Notes: generated by a model not told the origin, from the letters alone. DNA of 58,546 nt from an uncultured Clostridia bacterium (GCA_947631785.1 CANRMR010000007.1:1-58546); one strand, 5' to 3'; shown: positions 47,202-58,278, counted from the stretch's first letter. Translations and numbers: made by a program.

Positions 47202-47476
47202 CTTATTTAATTAGTATTTTTAATTAGCAATAAAATTAATATTAATATATGACAAGCTTATGAATATGTTGTTTTCACAACAAAAACATTTCCTTGCTGG
47301 TCGGGCACGCTTCGCTTTTCGCACTCCCAAACTGCGCGTCAGGGTTTTTGTTGTTCAAAAACATATACATATAGCTTGTTTGATTAAATTTAAAACTTAG
47401 CTTAATTTTAATATATAGCTTGTTTGGTTAAATTATTATATTAAATTTAAATAAAATCTGAAAGGAAGTTATTTTA
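47202..47476. repeat. pflB-pflA spacer with a ~127-bp fold-back element
   Basis: Imperfect 37-base arms run from ACAAGCTTATGAATATG (47252) to CATATACATATAGCTTGT (about 47379), closing with CAACAAAAAC / GTTTTTGTTG. The core (47300-47341) is much more GC-rich than the surroundings. A short direct repeat ATATAGCTTGTTTG(A/G)TTAAAT follows at 47370 and 47411. Not related to the DGR-island fold-backs. Confidence 0.7.
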
Positions 47477-48191
47477 ATGTTAGGGAAAATTCATTCTATT
47501 GAAACCTTTGGCACAGTTGATGGACCTGGCATTCGCTTTGTTATATTTATGCAAGGATGTCATCTTCAGTGTAAGTATTGTCATAATCGTGATACTTGGA
47601 ATTTAAATTCTGGAAATGTAATTGAAATGGAAGATTTATTAAAACAAATTTTAAAATATCAAAATTATATTAAACCTTCTGGTGGTGGTATAACAGTAAC
47701 TGGTGGTGAACCTTTATTACAAACTAAATTTTTAATAGAATTATTTACAAAGCTAAAGGATTTAGATTTTCATACTGCTATTGACACATCTCGGGATGTT
47801 TACCCTTAACCAAGATATAAAAAAGTTATTATCACTAACTGATTTAGTATTATTAGATATTAAACACATTGATCCAAAAAAATGCGAAGAATTAGTTGGT
47901 TTTTCTAATGAAAAAGAACTTAATTTTGCTTATTACTTAAGCAATAATAATATTCCTATGTGGATTAGACAGGTTATTATTCCTGGTATTACAGATGAAA
48001 AACAAGATTTACTTGCATTAAAAGAATTTATTAATTCTTTAAAAACAGTTGAAAAAGTAGAATTATTGCCTTATCATAGCCATGGTAAATTTAAATGGCA
48101 TAATTTAGGTTACAATTATGCTTTCGAAAATGTTCCAGATGCAACACAAGAAGATATAAACAGAGCAAAACAGATTTTGGAAATAGAATAA
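47477..48191 (+). CDS. pflA: pyruvate formate-lyase activating enzyme, +1 frameshift at CGG
   Basis: 237 residues when the C of the in-frame CGG at 47792-47794 is skipped. N-terminal part: radical-SAM cluster CHLQCKYCH, then GGGITVTGGEPLL. The zero frame stops at 47809 (SRDVYP). Skipping restores IDTSGMFTLNQDI, the usual DTSG motif, and continues through VLLDIKHID, PMWIRQVIIPGITD and LLPYHSHGKFKW. The enzyme installs the glycyl radical in PflB using SAM and a 4Fe-4S cluster. Site AAAGGAAG. One extra base is the only defect. Confidence 0.93.
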
Positions 48192-48219
48192 AAGATTACA
48201 TTAATGTAATAAAATATAT

Positions 48220-49139
48220 TTATTTATTTTTTCTTATTTTTGCAACAAAAAAGCCTTCATAAAGTTCATTTGGAGCAATGCATATACATCCTTTTATTTT
48301 AACTGGAAGTTTTGGAATATCTTCCGTATTATCTAAAGTAATTGGTACAATTTCTATATTTTCTTCATTTAATACCTTTTGCAAAATATCTTCATTTTCA
48401 CATGATAATATTGAACATGTAGAATACACCATTTCATGGTTTGGTTTTAAAAGTTTTATTGCCTTTTTTAATAATGCATATTGTGTTTTTGTTATTTTTT
48501 TAATAAATTCTGGATTAAAATCTTGATCTGCTTTTTTACCATCATTTAAATAATAAGTTCCACTTCCGTGTGCATGGTGAATCTAATAATATTTTATCAA
48601 ATGAAAACATATTATCTAGTTTCCTTGCATCTACATTCATTACATATATTCCGCTTTGCACCTTGTTTTTCTATATTATATTTTAAACGTTCTAGCCTTA
48701 TTTTATTTATTTCACACGCAGTAATTAATGCTTCGTTGTTACAAAGCATTGCAATTTCTGTTGTTTTACTACCAGGTGCTGCAGTCATATCTAATATGTT
48801 TTCATCTTTTTTTGGATTTAAAATTAAAGGTGGTAACATCGAAGATAAACTTTGCAGATAAATTTCACCATTTTTATAGCATTCTAAATTTTGTATTTTA
48901 TTTTCAGATGCATTTTTTACAATAAAAGAAGTTTTGCTCCACTCTACATTTTTTATTTTAATATTATTATTTTTAAATTCTTCTACTATTTTATCTACAC
49001 TTGCTTTTAAAGTATTAACACGAAATGTAGTATTTCTTACACATTTATATCCATTAATAATTTTTTCTATATCTTCATTACAATATTGCTGTTGCAACAT
49101 TTCATATAGTACATTTGGTATTTGATTTGTATTTTTCAT
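48220..49139 (-). CDS. NOL1/NOP2/Sun-family rRNA m5C methyltransferase, two +1 frameshifts at CGG
   Basis: About 305 residues when the C is skipped at two in-frame CGG codons (48651-48653 and 48566-48568). Domain order: N-terminal RNA-binding part, SAM site ILDMTAAPGSKTTEIA, then past the first site GIYVMNVDARKLDN, DKILLDSPCT, past the second site GSGTYY, and finally MVYSTCSILSCENED (catalytic TC motif). Unskipped, the protein stops at 48612 and lacks both catalytic cysteines. DSPCTGSG is the conserved motif IV with its Gly restored. Target probably 16S or 23S rRNA. Last gene of the polC-led unit. Confidence 0.9.
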
Positions 49140-49154
49140 TTTTACTCCTTAATA

Positions 49155-49829
49155 TTACATTACATACAATAATATACATAAAAAGTGTAATAAGCTAGCT
49201 ATACATATACATAAATGAAATATAGAATGCATATATTTATGCTTTTTTCCTACTCCATACAAAATAGCACCTATTGTATAAATTAAACCACCCAGAACAA
49301 GTAGTACAAATCCAGCAGTTCCAAGCAATTTAGGTAGCAAGTTGACCTTTACAACAATACACCATCCCATAACTAAATAACAAATCATAGAAAACTTTTT
49401 AAAGTTTTTAATATCAATTGAATTTAGTATTATTCCAATTATTGCAAAAAGCCATATTACGCCAAATATTGTCCAGCCTAAAGCTGCATTATACTCTCTT
49501 AATGTACATAGGCAAAAAGGTGTATATGAACCTGCAATTAGTAAGAAAATAGAACAATGGTCTAATACTTGCATAACTTTTTTTGCTTTTAATTTTGGAC
49601 TTAATCCATGATAAACACTAGACATAGTATAAAGTAAAATCATAGTTACTCCAAAAATTGCACCACTTATTATTCCATACACATTTTTATGAATTGCCGC
49701 CATAACAACACACAAAACAGTTGTTACAATTCCAAGCACACATCCTACTATATGTGATGTCATATTAAATATTTCTTCTCCCTTAGTATATGTAGGTAAA
49801 ATTCTATCAGCTAATTTAATTCTTTTCAT
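49155..49829 (-). CDS. hemolysin III / PAQR family membrane protein
   Basis: 224 residues, seven membrane helices. PAQR motifs MSSVYHGLS (Ser and His), DHCSIFLLIAGSYTPF, and a C-terminal HxxxH-type segment KYMHSIFHL form the presumed zinc site. Bacterial function unclear; the hemolysin name is historical. Site AAAAAGGAG. Lies between the PLC-like gene and the methyltransferase, same strand, short gaps. Confidence 0.9.
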   Translation of the reverse strand: MKRIKLADRILPTYTKGEEIFNMTSHIVGCVLGIVTTVLCVVMAAIHKNVYGIISGAIFGVTMILLYTMSSVYHGLSPKLKAKKVMQVLDHCSIFLLIAGSYTPFCLCTLREYNAALGWTIFGVIWLFAIIGIILNSIDIKNFKKFSMICYLVMGWCIVVKVNLLPKLLGTAGFVLLVLGGLIYTIGAILYGVGKKHKYMHSIFHLCICIASLLHFLCILLYVM

Positions 49830-49854
49830 TTATATCTCCTTTTTCTAAAAGCTA

Positions 49855-50520
49855 TTATACTATTTTTTCTAATATAAATTCAAGGCTTTCTTTATAATAT
49901 TTTATCATTTCATCTTCAGAATAAATTTGATATTCTCCCTTTTTGCTATTTTCTATTTCTTTTTTAGTTTGCTCTAAATAATTTAATGCATTTTGCAATT
50001 CTTCTTTTTCTACATATATTTCTTTTATTTCTTTGCTTTTTTTAATTATATCTTCTTGATAATATGGCATTATTATTTCTTTGTTGGAAAGTAAGTATTT
50101 TTCAAATTCATGAAAATCACTTACTTTTGCAATTCGTGCTTCTTCATATTTACATGGTTTTATTGTGCCATTTGTTGTTTTTATTGCAATTAATTCTTTT
50201 TTATTATTATAAATATTACGGCTTTCATGTGTTAATTTATTCCAAAAATAGTCTGTTAAAAGATGTGTATAATATCCTAATACTACTGTATTTTTCATTT
50301 TATCTTTATAATTTTCCCTAAATTTATCTATATCTGGAAGTATACTTTTTCCTATTTTTCGCAAGTGCGTAACTGTATAATCTGCAATACACCTACTTTT
50401 AATTACATAACCCGAATTAAAATCTGGCATTAAATTTCCAAATAAAAATTCATTTATTTCTACTTTTATTCTTTTAGATATATCATTTGCTGTTGATAAA
50501 TGCATAAACCATGATGGCAT
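49855..50520 (-). CDS. zinc-dependent phospholipase C-like protein
   Basis: 221 residues from MPSWFMHLSTAND at 50520, chosen for AGAGGG seven bases upstream; the ORF extends to 50565. The pattern PSWFMHL near the start, FGNLMPD and LGYYTHLLTDYFWN resembles PF00882-type proteins with His/Asp metal ligands. No signal peptide is seen. Substrate unknown. Begins 38 bp after polC. Confidence 0.68.
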   Translation of the reverse strand: MPSWFMHLSTANDISKRIKVEINEFLFGNLMPDFNSGYVIKSRCIADYTVTHLRKIGKSILPDIDKFRENYKDKMKNTVVLGYYTHLLTDYFWNKLTHESRNIYNNKKELIAIKTTNGTIKPCKYEEARIAKVSDFHEFEKYLLSNKEIIMPYYQEDIIKKSKEIKEIYVEKEELQNALNYLEQTKKEIENSKKGEYQIYSEDEMIKYYKESLEFILEKIV

Positions 50521-50557
50521 TTTTTTACCCTCTTTTCTTTTATTTATTACTATGTTT

Positions 50558-53500
50558 TTATGCAAATAGACTCATTTGATTACTTTGCGTCATTCCTTCT
50601 AAACATCCAAATTTTCTAAGTAACTCTATAACAGATTTTCCTACTTTTGAACGAATTTGTAATTCATCTATAGACATAAATTCTTCTTCCATAGCTGCTT
50701 TATATATTCCTTCTGCTGCAACTGTCCCAAGACCTGGAATACTATTTAGTGGTGGCCTTATTCCTTCTTCTTCCATAATAAATTTTGTTGCATGAGATTT
50801 GTATAAATCAATTGGCAAAAAGTTTATTCCTCTTTCATACATTTCTAAAACAATTTCTAAAATTGAATACATATTTTTATCTTTTGTAGTTGCACTATTT
50901 CCTTGTAATTCTATCTCTCTCATTTTGTTTTTTACTTTTTCTTTTCCATATATCATATATTCAGAATCAAATTCATCTGCCCTAATTGTAAAATATGCTG
51001 TATAATATGCTTTTGGCTTATGTACCTTAAACCATGCTATTCTAAATGCATTTGTAACATATGCTGCAGCATGTGCTTTTGGAAACATGTATTTTATCTT
51101 TTCACAGGATTTAATATACCAATCTGGTACATCATGTTGTTTCATTAATTCTACATATTCTGCCCATTTTTCTGGATCTTTTAATGCTTTTCCCTTACGC
51201 ACCGTTTCCATAATTTTAAATGCAGAATTTGGAGGAAGACCTTTTTTTATTAAGTAAATCATTATATCATCCCTACAACAAATTGCTTCATTTAAAGTTA
51301 CAGTTCCTTCTTCTATTAAAGTTTGAGCATTTCCAAGCCATACATCAGTACCATGTGACAAACCAGAAATTCTAATTAATTCATCAAAAGTTGTAGGCTT
51401 TGTATCTACTAACATTCCTCTTACAAATTTTGTACCAAACTCTGGAACACCATAACTTCCCACTTTACTATTTATTTGTTCTGGTGTTACACCTAAACTT
51501 TCAGTAGAACTAAAAATACTCATTGTTTCTTTATCATCTAATGGAACTTTTGTAGGGTCTATACCTGTTAAGTCAAATAACATACGAATCATTGTTGGAT
51601 CATCATGACCTAAAATATCTAGTTTTAATAAATTTTGGTCAATTGAGTGATAATCAAAATGTGTTGTAATAATATCTGAATTCGGATCATCTGCTGGATG
51701 TTGTACTGGTGTAAATTCGTATATTTCTCTTCCCTTAGGTACAACAATAATTCCACCAGGATGCTGACCTGTTGTTCTTTTAATTCCTGTACAACCTTTT
51801 GCAATTCTTGCAACTTCAGCATTGTTTACTGGAATTTGTCTATCTTCATAATATTTTTTTACATATCCAAATGCTGTTTTATCTGCAACAGTACCTACTG
51901 TTCCAGCTTTAAATGTTGTTCCTTTTCCAAAAATTACTTCTGTATATTTATGTGCTTTTGCTTGATATTCACCAGAAAAGTTAAGGTCTATATCTGGCTC
52001 TTTATCACCATTAAAACCTAAAAATGTTTCAAATGGAATATCAATTCCATCTTTAATAAGGTCATGTCCGCATTTTGGACATTTTTTATCTGGAAGGTCA
52101 AATCCACATTGATAGCCATAATCTGTAAAATCTGAATATTTACAGTTTGGGCATCTGTAATGTGGTGGAAGAGAATTTACTTCTGTAATTCCTGTTGCAT
52201 AAGCTGCAAAAGAAGATCCAACAGAACCTCTTGATCCAACAATGTAACCATCTTCATTTGACTTCCATACTAACTTTTGAGCAATAATATACATAACTGA
52301 AAATCCATTTTTAATAATTGAATCAAGTTCTTTAGAAAGTCTATCTTCTACAATTTCAGGCAAATTTTCTCCATATAACTCGTGTGCTTTATCATAGGCT
52401 ATATCTTTTATTGTCTGCTCACACCCTTCAATATGAGGTGGACATTTTTCAGGTGATATTGGACTTATTTGTTCACACATGTCAGCTATTTTATTTGTGT
52501 TTGTTACAACTACCTCATATGCTTTTTCCATTCCTAAGTAAGAAAACTCTTCTAGCATTTCATTTGTTGTTCTTAAATATAGTGGTGCTTGTCTATCTGC
52601 ATCATCATAACCTTGTCCTGCCATTAATATTCTACGGTAAATCTCATCTTCTGGATCCATAAAATGCACATCACATGTTGCAACAACAGGTTTATTTAGT
52701 TTTTCACCTAAATTAACAATTTTTCTATTAATATCTTTTAATGCGTCCATATCTTTTACTGTGCCATTTCTTACCATAAACTCATTATTACCTAAAGGCT
52801 GTATTTCCAAATAGTCGTAAAAGTTTGCAATTTCTTCTATTTCATTATCTGGTTTTCCTGCAACAATTGCGCGATAAAGCTCTCCTTGTTCACATGCACT
52901 GCCTAGTATTAATCCTTCCGAGTATTTTTTTAATATGCTTTTTAAAATACGAGGTTTTCTATAAAAATAATGTAAATGAGATATAGATACCAATTTATAT
53001 AAATTTTTAAGTCCAACGTAATCTTTTGCAAGTATTATAGCATGATAGCTTGGCAAATTTTTTAAATTAATTTCTCCCTTACTTACTTCATCAAATTCAT
53101 CTAAAGTTTCTATTTTTTTATTTTTTAAATGTTCTAGCATTACATTAAATACTTGAACTAAAGTCTTTACATCATCTAAAGCACGGTGAGCAACATCTAC
53201 TTTAATTCCTAAGTTTTCCGCAATTATACCTAATTTATATTTTTTATAATCTGGAAAAATTTGCTTTGCAAGTCTTAATGTATCTACATAAGTATTGTCT
53301 AATTTATATCCTAATTTTTCAGCATTAAATTTTGTAAAGCCAATATCAAAATCGGCATTATGCGCAACTAAAACACTATCACCAATAAACTCTAAAAATT
53401 TTGGTAATATTTCATCTATTGTTGGTGCATCTTTTACCATATCGTCTGTAATGTGTGTAACTTGTACTACTTCATATGGAATTGGTTTTTCAGGATTTAC

Positions 53501-54953
53501 AAATGTTTCAAAGGTATCTACTATTTCTCCATTTTTAATTTTTATTGCACCAATTTCTGTAATTTTTTCTGTACGATATGAAAGACCAGTTGTTTCTAAA
53601 TCAAATACGCAGTACTCGGTATCTATATTTTGACCTTTTGAGTTTGTTACACTAGGATTTTTATCTGGTACAAGGTATGCTTCTACTCCATAAATTACTT
53701 TCATGTCTGGATTGTCAACACCTAGTAGTTTATGCGCTTCTGGAAATGCTTGTACAACCCCATGGTCTGTAATTGCAATTGATTTCATTCCCCATTTCAT
53801 TGCTCTTTTTATTAAATCTTTTGCAGATGTCATTCCATCCATTTGGCTCATTTGTGTATGCATGTGAAGTTCAACTCTTTTTACATCACTATTATCCATT
53901 CTAATTCTTTTCTTTCTTCCTTCAGTTTCTATAATAATATTTGCAATAACACCTAATTCTTTTGCAAATGGGTCAAATTGAGCCGTTCCAGCAATTTTAA
54001 CTCCCTTTGCATTTTCAAGTCTTTTTAGTACATTTTTTACTTTATCTGCTTCTACAAATGATTTGCATGTAATAGTACTTGTTCCATCATATAAATCAAA
54101 CATTACTAAAAATTTTCCACTTTTTAATTCTCTTGAATTAGTATTTAAAATTTCACCTTCTAATGAAATTTTGCCACTATCTATGTTTAAGTCTGCAACT
54201 TTTACTAAACCATCTTTAATGTTTAAAGATCTTCCAAGTATTAGTGGTGTTTCTTTTTCTTCTTCTTTTGAAATAGAAGTTGGTTTATTATCTTCTTTTA
54301 TATCTATTTTATCTTCTGCATTTTTCTTTGTTTCTTTGTTTTTATTATTTTCTTTTCCGTTCGTTTGAAGATAAATCTTCGCTTTTTTCTACATACATTT
54401 CTTGCTGTGCAAGTTCAACTGCAAGTTTCTCTGCAAGCTTTGCATTTTCTTCAAATTTTCTTTGTTCATCTTCATCTATTTTTTCTATGTATTCAACTTT
54501 ATACTTTTTGTTATAAATTCGATATATTACATCTTCTAAAATTTCTACAAATCCTCTTTTTATTAGGTATTCTGCACCTTTAGAAGATAAAACAACTAGA
54601 AATTTATTATCATTTATTTCTAGATTAGAGTTTTTAAGTAACATTTTTGTTGTTGGATATTTTGTAGTTAAATACAATATAATTTCTTTCCATTCTTCTT
54701 CTATATTAGGTAATTTAACATTTTCTTCGTATTTTATACTAATACTTACTTTTTCAATTTGAAATCTACTTTTTAAAAAATTTTCAAAATTTAAAATTTC
54801 TTTTAATGGTATATGATATTTTGTTTTAATATACATTTCTAGTTTGTTTGTTTTTTTATGTAAATTCAATTTTACTATTTTTCCTTGTGTAATTACTTTG
54901 TCTTGGGTATATTCTGGAAAAATATCTTTTATTTGCTTTTCATCTTTTTCCAT
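50558..54953 (-). CDS. polC: DNA polymerase III PolC, +1 frameshift at CGG
   Basis: 1464 residues when the C of the in-frame CGG at 54357-54359 is skipped, close to the usual 1440. The zero frame from MEKDEKQIKDIF stops after 202 residues (SSNERKRK, 54345). Skipping gives a Lys/Glu-rich linker and runs into the OB-fold (FLVMFDLYDGTSTITCKSF). Then come the PHP domain (VELHMHTQMSQMDG, ITDHGVVQAF), the inserted DEDDh exonuclease (CVFDLETTGLSYRT), and the polymerase core (GSRGSVGSSFAAYATG, PDIDLNFSGEYQ). This is the essential replicative enzyme of low-GC Gram-positives, so full-length product must be made. First gene of a four-gene unit. Confidence 0.95.
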
Positions 54954-55162
54954 TTTTCTTCATGCCTTTCTATATTAAATTAGTTTGTTTATACTATATA
55001 CACTTCGTAGTTATTTACAACTTTTTCTCACTTAACGATTGATAGAAATATCAATCAATTTATTTAAGTATATCACAATTGAGACAAATTACAATGCAAA
55101 ATTAAAATTTTTTTCAAAAATTTGTTCTGTTCGCTTGTTTTTTATTTAAAAATATTATATAT
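54954..55162. other. polC upstream region with a 60-bp repeat
   Basis: No gene. Likely polC promoter TTGTAA-18-TAGTAT at about 54984-55013. The segment 55003-55062 recurs at 58483-58543. Confidence 0.6.
55003..55062. repeat. direct repeat bounding the third cassette, left copy
   Basis: Shares cgtagttat-tacaactttttct-cacttaacgattga with 58483-58543, and includes a GATTGATA/TATCAATC hairpin. Confidence 0.85.
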
Positions 55163-55857
55163 TTAATCTTTTTCTAAAACAAATTCTCCTAATATTTTGT
55201 TTATTAGATTATAACTATTTGCATGTTTTGCATGTCCCTTCCATGAGTTTATACATGCAGTTACATACTTTAGTTCTATTTTATCTTTTTTATATAATTT
55301 TTGAAAATTTTTTAATTTTCTTTTTATTTTCTTTTTATTTTCTTTTTGCTTTGCTGTCTTAATAATCTGTGTGTTTTCCATATTCTAAATCCACAAAAAT
55401 TAATTCCCTGCTCTTGTTTAAAATATGCCGTTTTTTTGTTTAATTCTAATTCTAATTCTAAATTTTCTTTTAAATATTTTGCTATTTTTTCTTTTAATTG
55501 TTTTGCTTTTTCTTTGCTTTCTAAAATTAGTACAAAATCATCCATGTATCGAACATATCATTTTATTCCTAACTTTTGCGTTATGTATTTATCAAAATTT
55601 GTCATGTATATATTTGCATAATATTGTGATGTATAATTTCCGAATTGGAATTGAAACTTTATTGTTATCATAAAATATTATTTTCTTTGTAAATTCTAAA
55701 AAATATTTATCTTTTACTTTTCTTTTTAAAAAACTAAATAATATTTTTCTATCTTTGGATATTTTATTAGTAAATTATATCCATAATCCACTAAATCTAC
55801 GTATTTTTGATATATTAGTAATTTATTTTGTGTTTGTTTATTCATTTTTTTCCTTTC
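55163..55857 (-). pseudogene. fused remnant of a second avd-RT pair
   Basis: Begins with 36 codons like Avd (LLIYQKYVDLVDYGYNLLIK), then jumps in the same stretch to mid-RT (FLKRKVKDKYFLEFTKKI, SIPI, then NYTSQYYANIY). It continues to YVRYMDDFVLI, INFCGFRIW and a thumb end (ACINSWKGHAKHANSYN). Defects: a large deletion joining avd to RT, a TGA at 55558-55560 just before YVRYMDDF, and an 11-bp tandem duplication near 55330 that breaks the frame. An in-frame CGG at 55640-55642 needs the usual C skip to give the conserved PIGNYTSQ. No TR remains. Related to, but clearly different from, the intact RT. Confidence 0.88.
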
Positions 55858-56103
55858 CAAAATATAAGAAAAAATAAGTGTATTTTTTCATGAAAAAAGT
55901 ATATTCATTCTTAAAACTTTAACAGTTAATACTAGAATATACTTTTGTTTATTTATATCTTTTACCAATATTTTTGTTTTTCCAAGTTTATCCCCATTTT
56001 CGCTCGAACCTTTTGTAAGGTCCGGACAAAAAAAACTTGTGTTTAATTTTACTATAATTAATTTAGTTTTCTCTTCGTTCTAGACTTGTTCAGATAACAG
56101 TTT
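55858..56103. other. spacer between RT remnant and target 3
   Basis: No gene and no sequence resembling a template for the target 3 C-terminus. Confidence 0.5.
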
Positions 56104-57732
56104 TCACATTACTGCAAGACACAAACGAAACGAGAACCATTTGCTAGAAACACCTTCGCCACCGGAACAGTAGAACACACCAGCATATGAAACATTGTAA
56201 TAGTCGCCTCCGTGATAGAAGAAAGGGGAGTCCGAATACACAAATCTAGTGTAATCTGAATTCCAACCACTTGTTTCGTATGTTGCATCTCCTTTTTTAT
56301 AGTTACTACTTGCAGTCGTACCAGTGTATACTGTTGCATATTCATCACTTGTTCCATTTTGACTTGCAAATGAGCTTCCATATGTTGATAATGTTGAACC
56401 TCCATTATAGTATGCTGCTACATATTCGCATGCTCCACCTCTTAAGTCATATATTCCATATTCATTTCCTGTACTTGTTGCATCATTATTTCCTGTCCCT
56501 GTTATATAATTGCTACTATCATTATGTCCAACTTCTTTTCCATTTCTTCCATATTGACTATGTGTTAGGTATGCTACTGCTCCCCATTCACTATTTTTTA
56601 ACATATGGCTATTTAAGTTTGCCTCATATTCTTTTGCTGCTGTATAAAAATTTCCTATTGTATCGTTTCTCCAACTTGTTATTCCTGGTTGTATTTTTAT
56701 TTTGTTTTCATTTAATGTTCCTTCGCCTGATGTTGCGTATTCTGTGCATCCTGTATGGCTTGTTTCGTATTTTCCGATCCATAATCCTGCTAGTTCTTCG
56801 CTCCATTCTCCATTGTCGTATGTTAATGTTCCATCTTCTTTTTGTGTTTTTGTAAAGGCTGGGTGTACAATATAGTCTGTTTTAGGGTCTGCACCTTCAT
56901 CTGTTACTCTTTTTGCTGTTTGTGTTTTTCCCTCTTCATCTATATAAGTATCTCCTGTCCCTTGTAAGAATACTACGTCTATTTTTCCATATTGTGTTGG
57001 TGTTGGCGTATCTTCATCAACTGGTGTTTTATCTGCATCTTTATAATATGTTATTTTGTATGCAAATCTTGGAATCCATACAAAAAAGCTTTCTACTCCA
57101 TCTATCGTTACTTTTGCATTTGCCCAGTGGCTTGATGTGTTATCTTCATTTCCTGTTCCTGCTACATAACTCCAACTTGTTCCTTCTGTATCTGATACCC
57201 ATGCTCCATTTTCATATTTTACTAATTGCATTGTTGTATTTTCAGGTAAATCTTTTGGAATTACTGGTGCATTTGGTTTGTTTTCTGCTACTGTATCTGC
57301 TCCTTCATCTGTTAATCCTACTAATGTATTGTATAGGTTGTCCATTTCGTTTTGTTCTTTTTGGGCAGAGTCTTTGTATTTGTCTACTGCTTGTTTGCTT
57401 TTTGTAAATATTCCATTTTCTCCTAGTGCTAGGTTTAAGGATACTCCAGCTAGGATTATTAGGATTATGACGGTAATGACAAGGGCAACAAGGGTTATTG
57501 CTGCGGGTTCTTGGGCACGGTGCCCCGTGCCCCTACGATTATTGTATGCCTTTGTAGATGGGCAGACAGAGGCGTCTGCCCCTACACCTATATTGCATTT
57601 TTTTGTGGTTGGATAAACATGGGCGTCTGCCCCTACATTTGTTATGGTATTCCTTTGTGGTTTGCGGGCGATTGAAATCGCCCCTACATTGTTTACGTTT
57701 TTTTCTTTTTTTATTTTGTTAATTTTTAACAT
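56104..57732 (-). CDS. DGR-type target 3: prepilin-like anchored FGE-fold protein with expanded leader
   Basis: 542 residues. MLKINKIKKEKNV is shared with targets 1 and 2. The leader is then ~50 residues longer than in target 1 because four palindromic repeats are inserted in frame (for example SIARKP, VGADAHVYP, VGADASVCP, RRGTGHRAQ). ITLVALVITVIILIILAGVS follows, then an FGE fold (LAGLWIGKYETSHTG, NSEWGAVAYLTHSQYG, GIYDLRGGACEYVAAYY). The C-terminus FFYHGGDYYNVSYAGVFYC ... SFRLCLAVM aligns with the target 1 VR by pattern but is not derived from its TR. The adjacent RT is dead, so the sequence may be frozen. Leader ORF in the closed phase. Confidence 0.9.
   Translation of the reverse strand: MLKINKIKKEKNVNNVGAISIARKPQRNTITNVGADAHVYPTTKKCNIGVGADASVCPSTKAYNNRRGTGHRAQEPAAITLVALVITVIILIILAGVSLNLALGENGIFTKSKQAVDKYKDSAQKEQNEMDNLYNTLVGLTDEGADTVAENKPNAPVIPKDLPENTTMQLVKYENGAWVSDTEGTSWSYVAGTGNEDNTSSHWANAKVTIDGVESFFVWIPRFAYKITYYKDADKTPVDEDTPTPTQYGKIDVVFLQGTGDTYIDEEGKTQTAKRVTDEGADPKTDYIVHPAFTKTQKEDGTLTYDNGEWSEELAGLWIGKYETSHTGCTEYATSGEGTLNENKIKIQPGITSWRNDTIGNFYTAAKEYEANLNSHMLKNSEWGAVAYLTHSQYGRNGKEVGHNDSSNYITGTGNNDATSTGNEYGIYDLRGGACEYVAAYYNGGSTLSTYGSSFASQNGTSDEYATVYTGTTASSNYKKGDATYETSGWNSDYTRFVYSDSPFFYHGGDYYNVSYAGVFYCSGGEGVSSKWFSFRLCLAVM
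57509..57690. repeat. cluster of four palindromic repeats inside target 3 coding region
   Basis: 57509-57537 (stem GGGCACGG/CCGTGCCC), 57558-57585 (GGGCAGAC/GTCTGCCC), 57610-57640 (degraded) and 57663-57690 (GGGCGATT/AATCGCCC). All share the outer cctac(a/g) and have different stems. Confidence 0.9.
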
Positions 57733-57778
57733 CTTTTTCTCCTCCTTTATTTTCTTATCATTTACACATTTCTATTAG

Positions 57779-57971
57779 GCAAAGGTTTTATAAATTTTAA
57801 AAATATGTAAACAAGGAATCGAGCGAAATTTAAGCCTAGAAATTCTTATGAAAATTTTTTAGGGAATCTCACACGCTTGTGAGGGCGCTGAAAAATTTTA
57901 ATTAGAATTTATGCGTAAATTTTCGTAAGCGACGAAGTTTATCATTATTTTTAAAATTTATAATCCTTTGC
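57779..57971. repeat. 193-bp fold-back element, copy 3
   Basis: GCAAAGG ... CCTTTGC; apex CTCACA-CGCT-TGTGAG, where the sixth pair is A-T instead of the C-G in copy 0. Confidence 0.9.
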
Positions 57972-57995
57972 TTTGTTATAAATAAAAAATTTTTG

Positions 57996-58130
57996 TTCTT
58001 GGGCACGGTGCTCCGTGCCCCTACGGTTATTGTATTTCTTTGTAGCATTTGGGCAGACTTAAGGCGTCTGCCTCTACATTTGTTGTGGTATTCCTTTGTG
58101 GTTTGCGGGCGATTAAAATCGCCCCTACAA
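57996..58130. repeat. three palindromic GTAGGGGC repeats
   Basis: 57996-58024 (GGGCACGG/CCGTGCCC), 58048-58078 (GGGCAGAC/GTCTGCC) and 58101-58130 (GGGCGATT/AATCGCCC). The order of stem types mirrors those inside the coding region. Confidence 0.88.
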
Positions 58131-58171
58131 TCGCATTTATTTTTGTACATGCGTTAAATATTTTAAATGCA

Positions 58172-58243
58172 AAAATAGAACCTAATTTCATTTGTTCTTG
58201 ATTTTTTACAACAAAAAAATACAAATGAAACTTGGTTCTATTT
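58172..58243 (-). terminator. attenuator-like hairpin before target 3
   Basis: Stem AAATAGAACCAAGTTTCATTT / AAATGAAATTAGGTTCTATTT then TTTTTGC. Relative to copy 1, a C-G pair became T-A on both arms. Confidence 0.73.
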
Positions 58244-58278
58244 GTTTTGTATTTATTATTTTTATTTCTTTTAATATG

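Larger units (their letters stand above)
57733..58171 (-). other. 5' untranslated segment of target 3
   Basis: No gene. GGAGGAG site, full fold-back element (57779-57971) and three palindromic repeats (57996-58130). Confidence 0.7.

Noticed and set aside
54345-54953. A separate 202-residue gene before polC
   Set aside because: It is the N-terminal domain of PolC; the frames join at the CGG and the remaining ORF begins in mid-domain.
55558-55560. TGA read as Trp in the second RT
   Set aside because: TGA is a genuine stop elsewhere (RT at 32943, MSL, target 3), and this RT has other disabling lesions.
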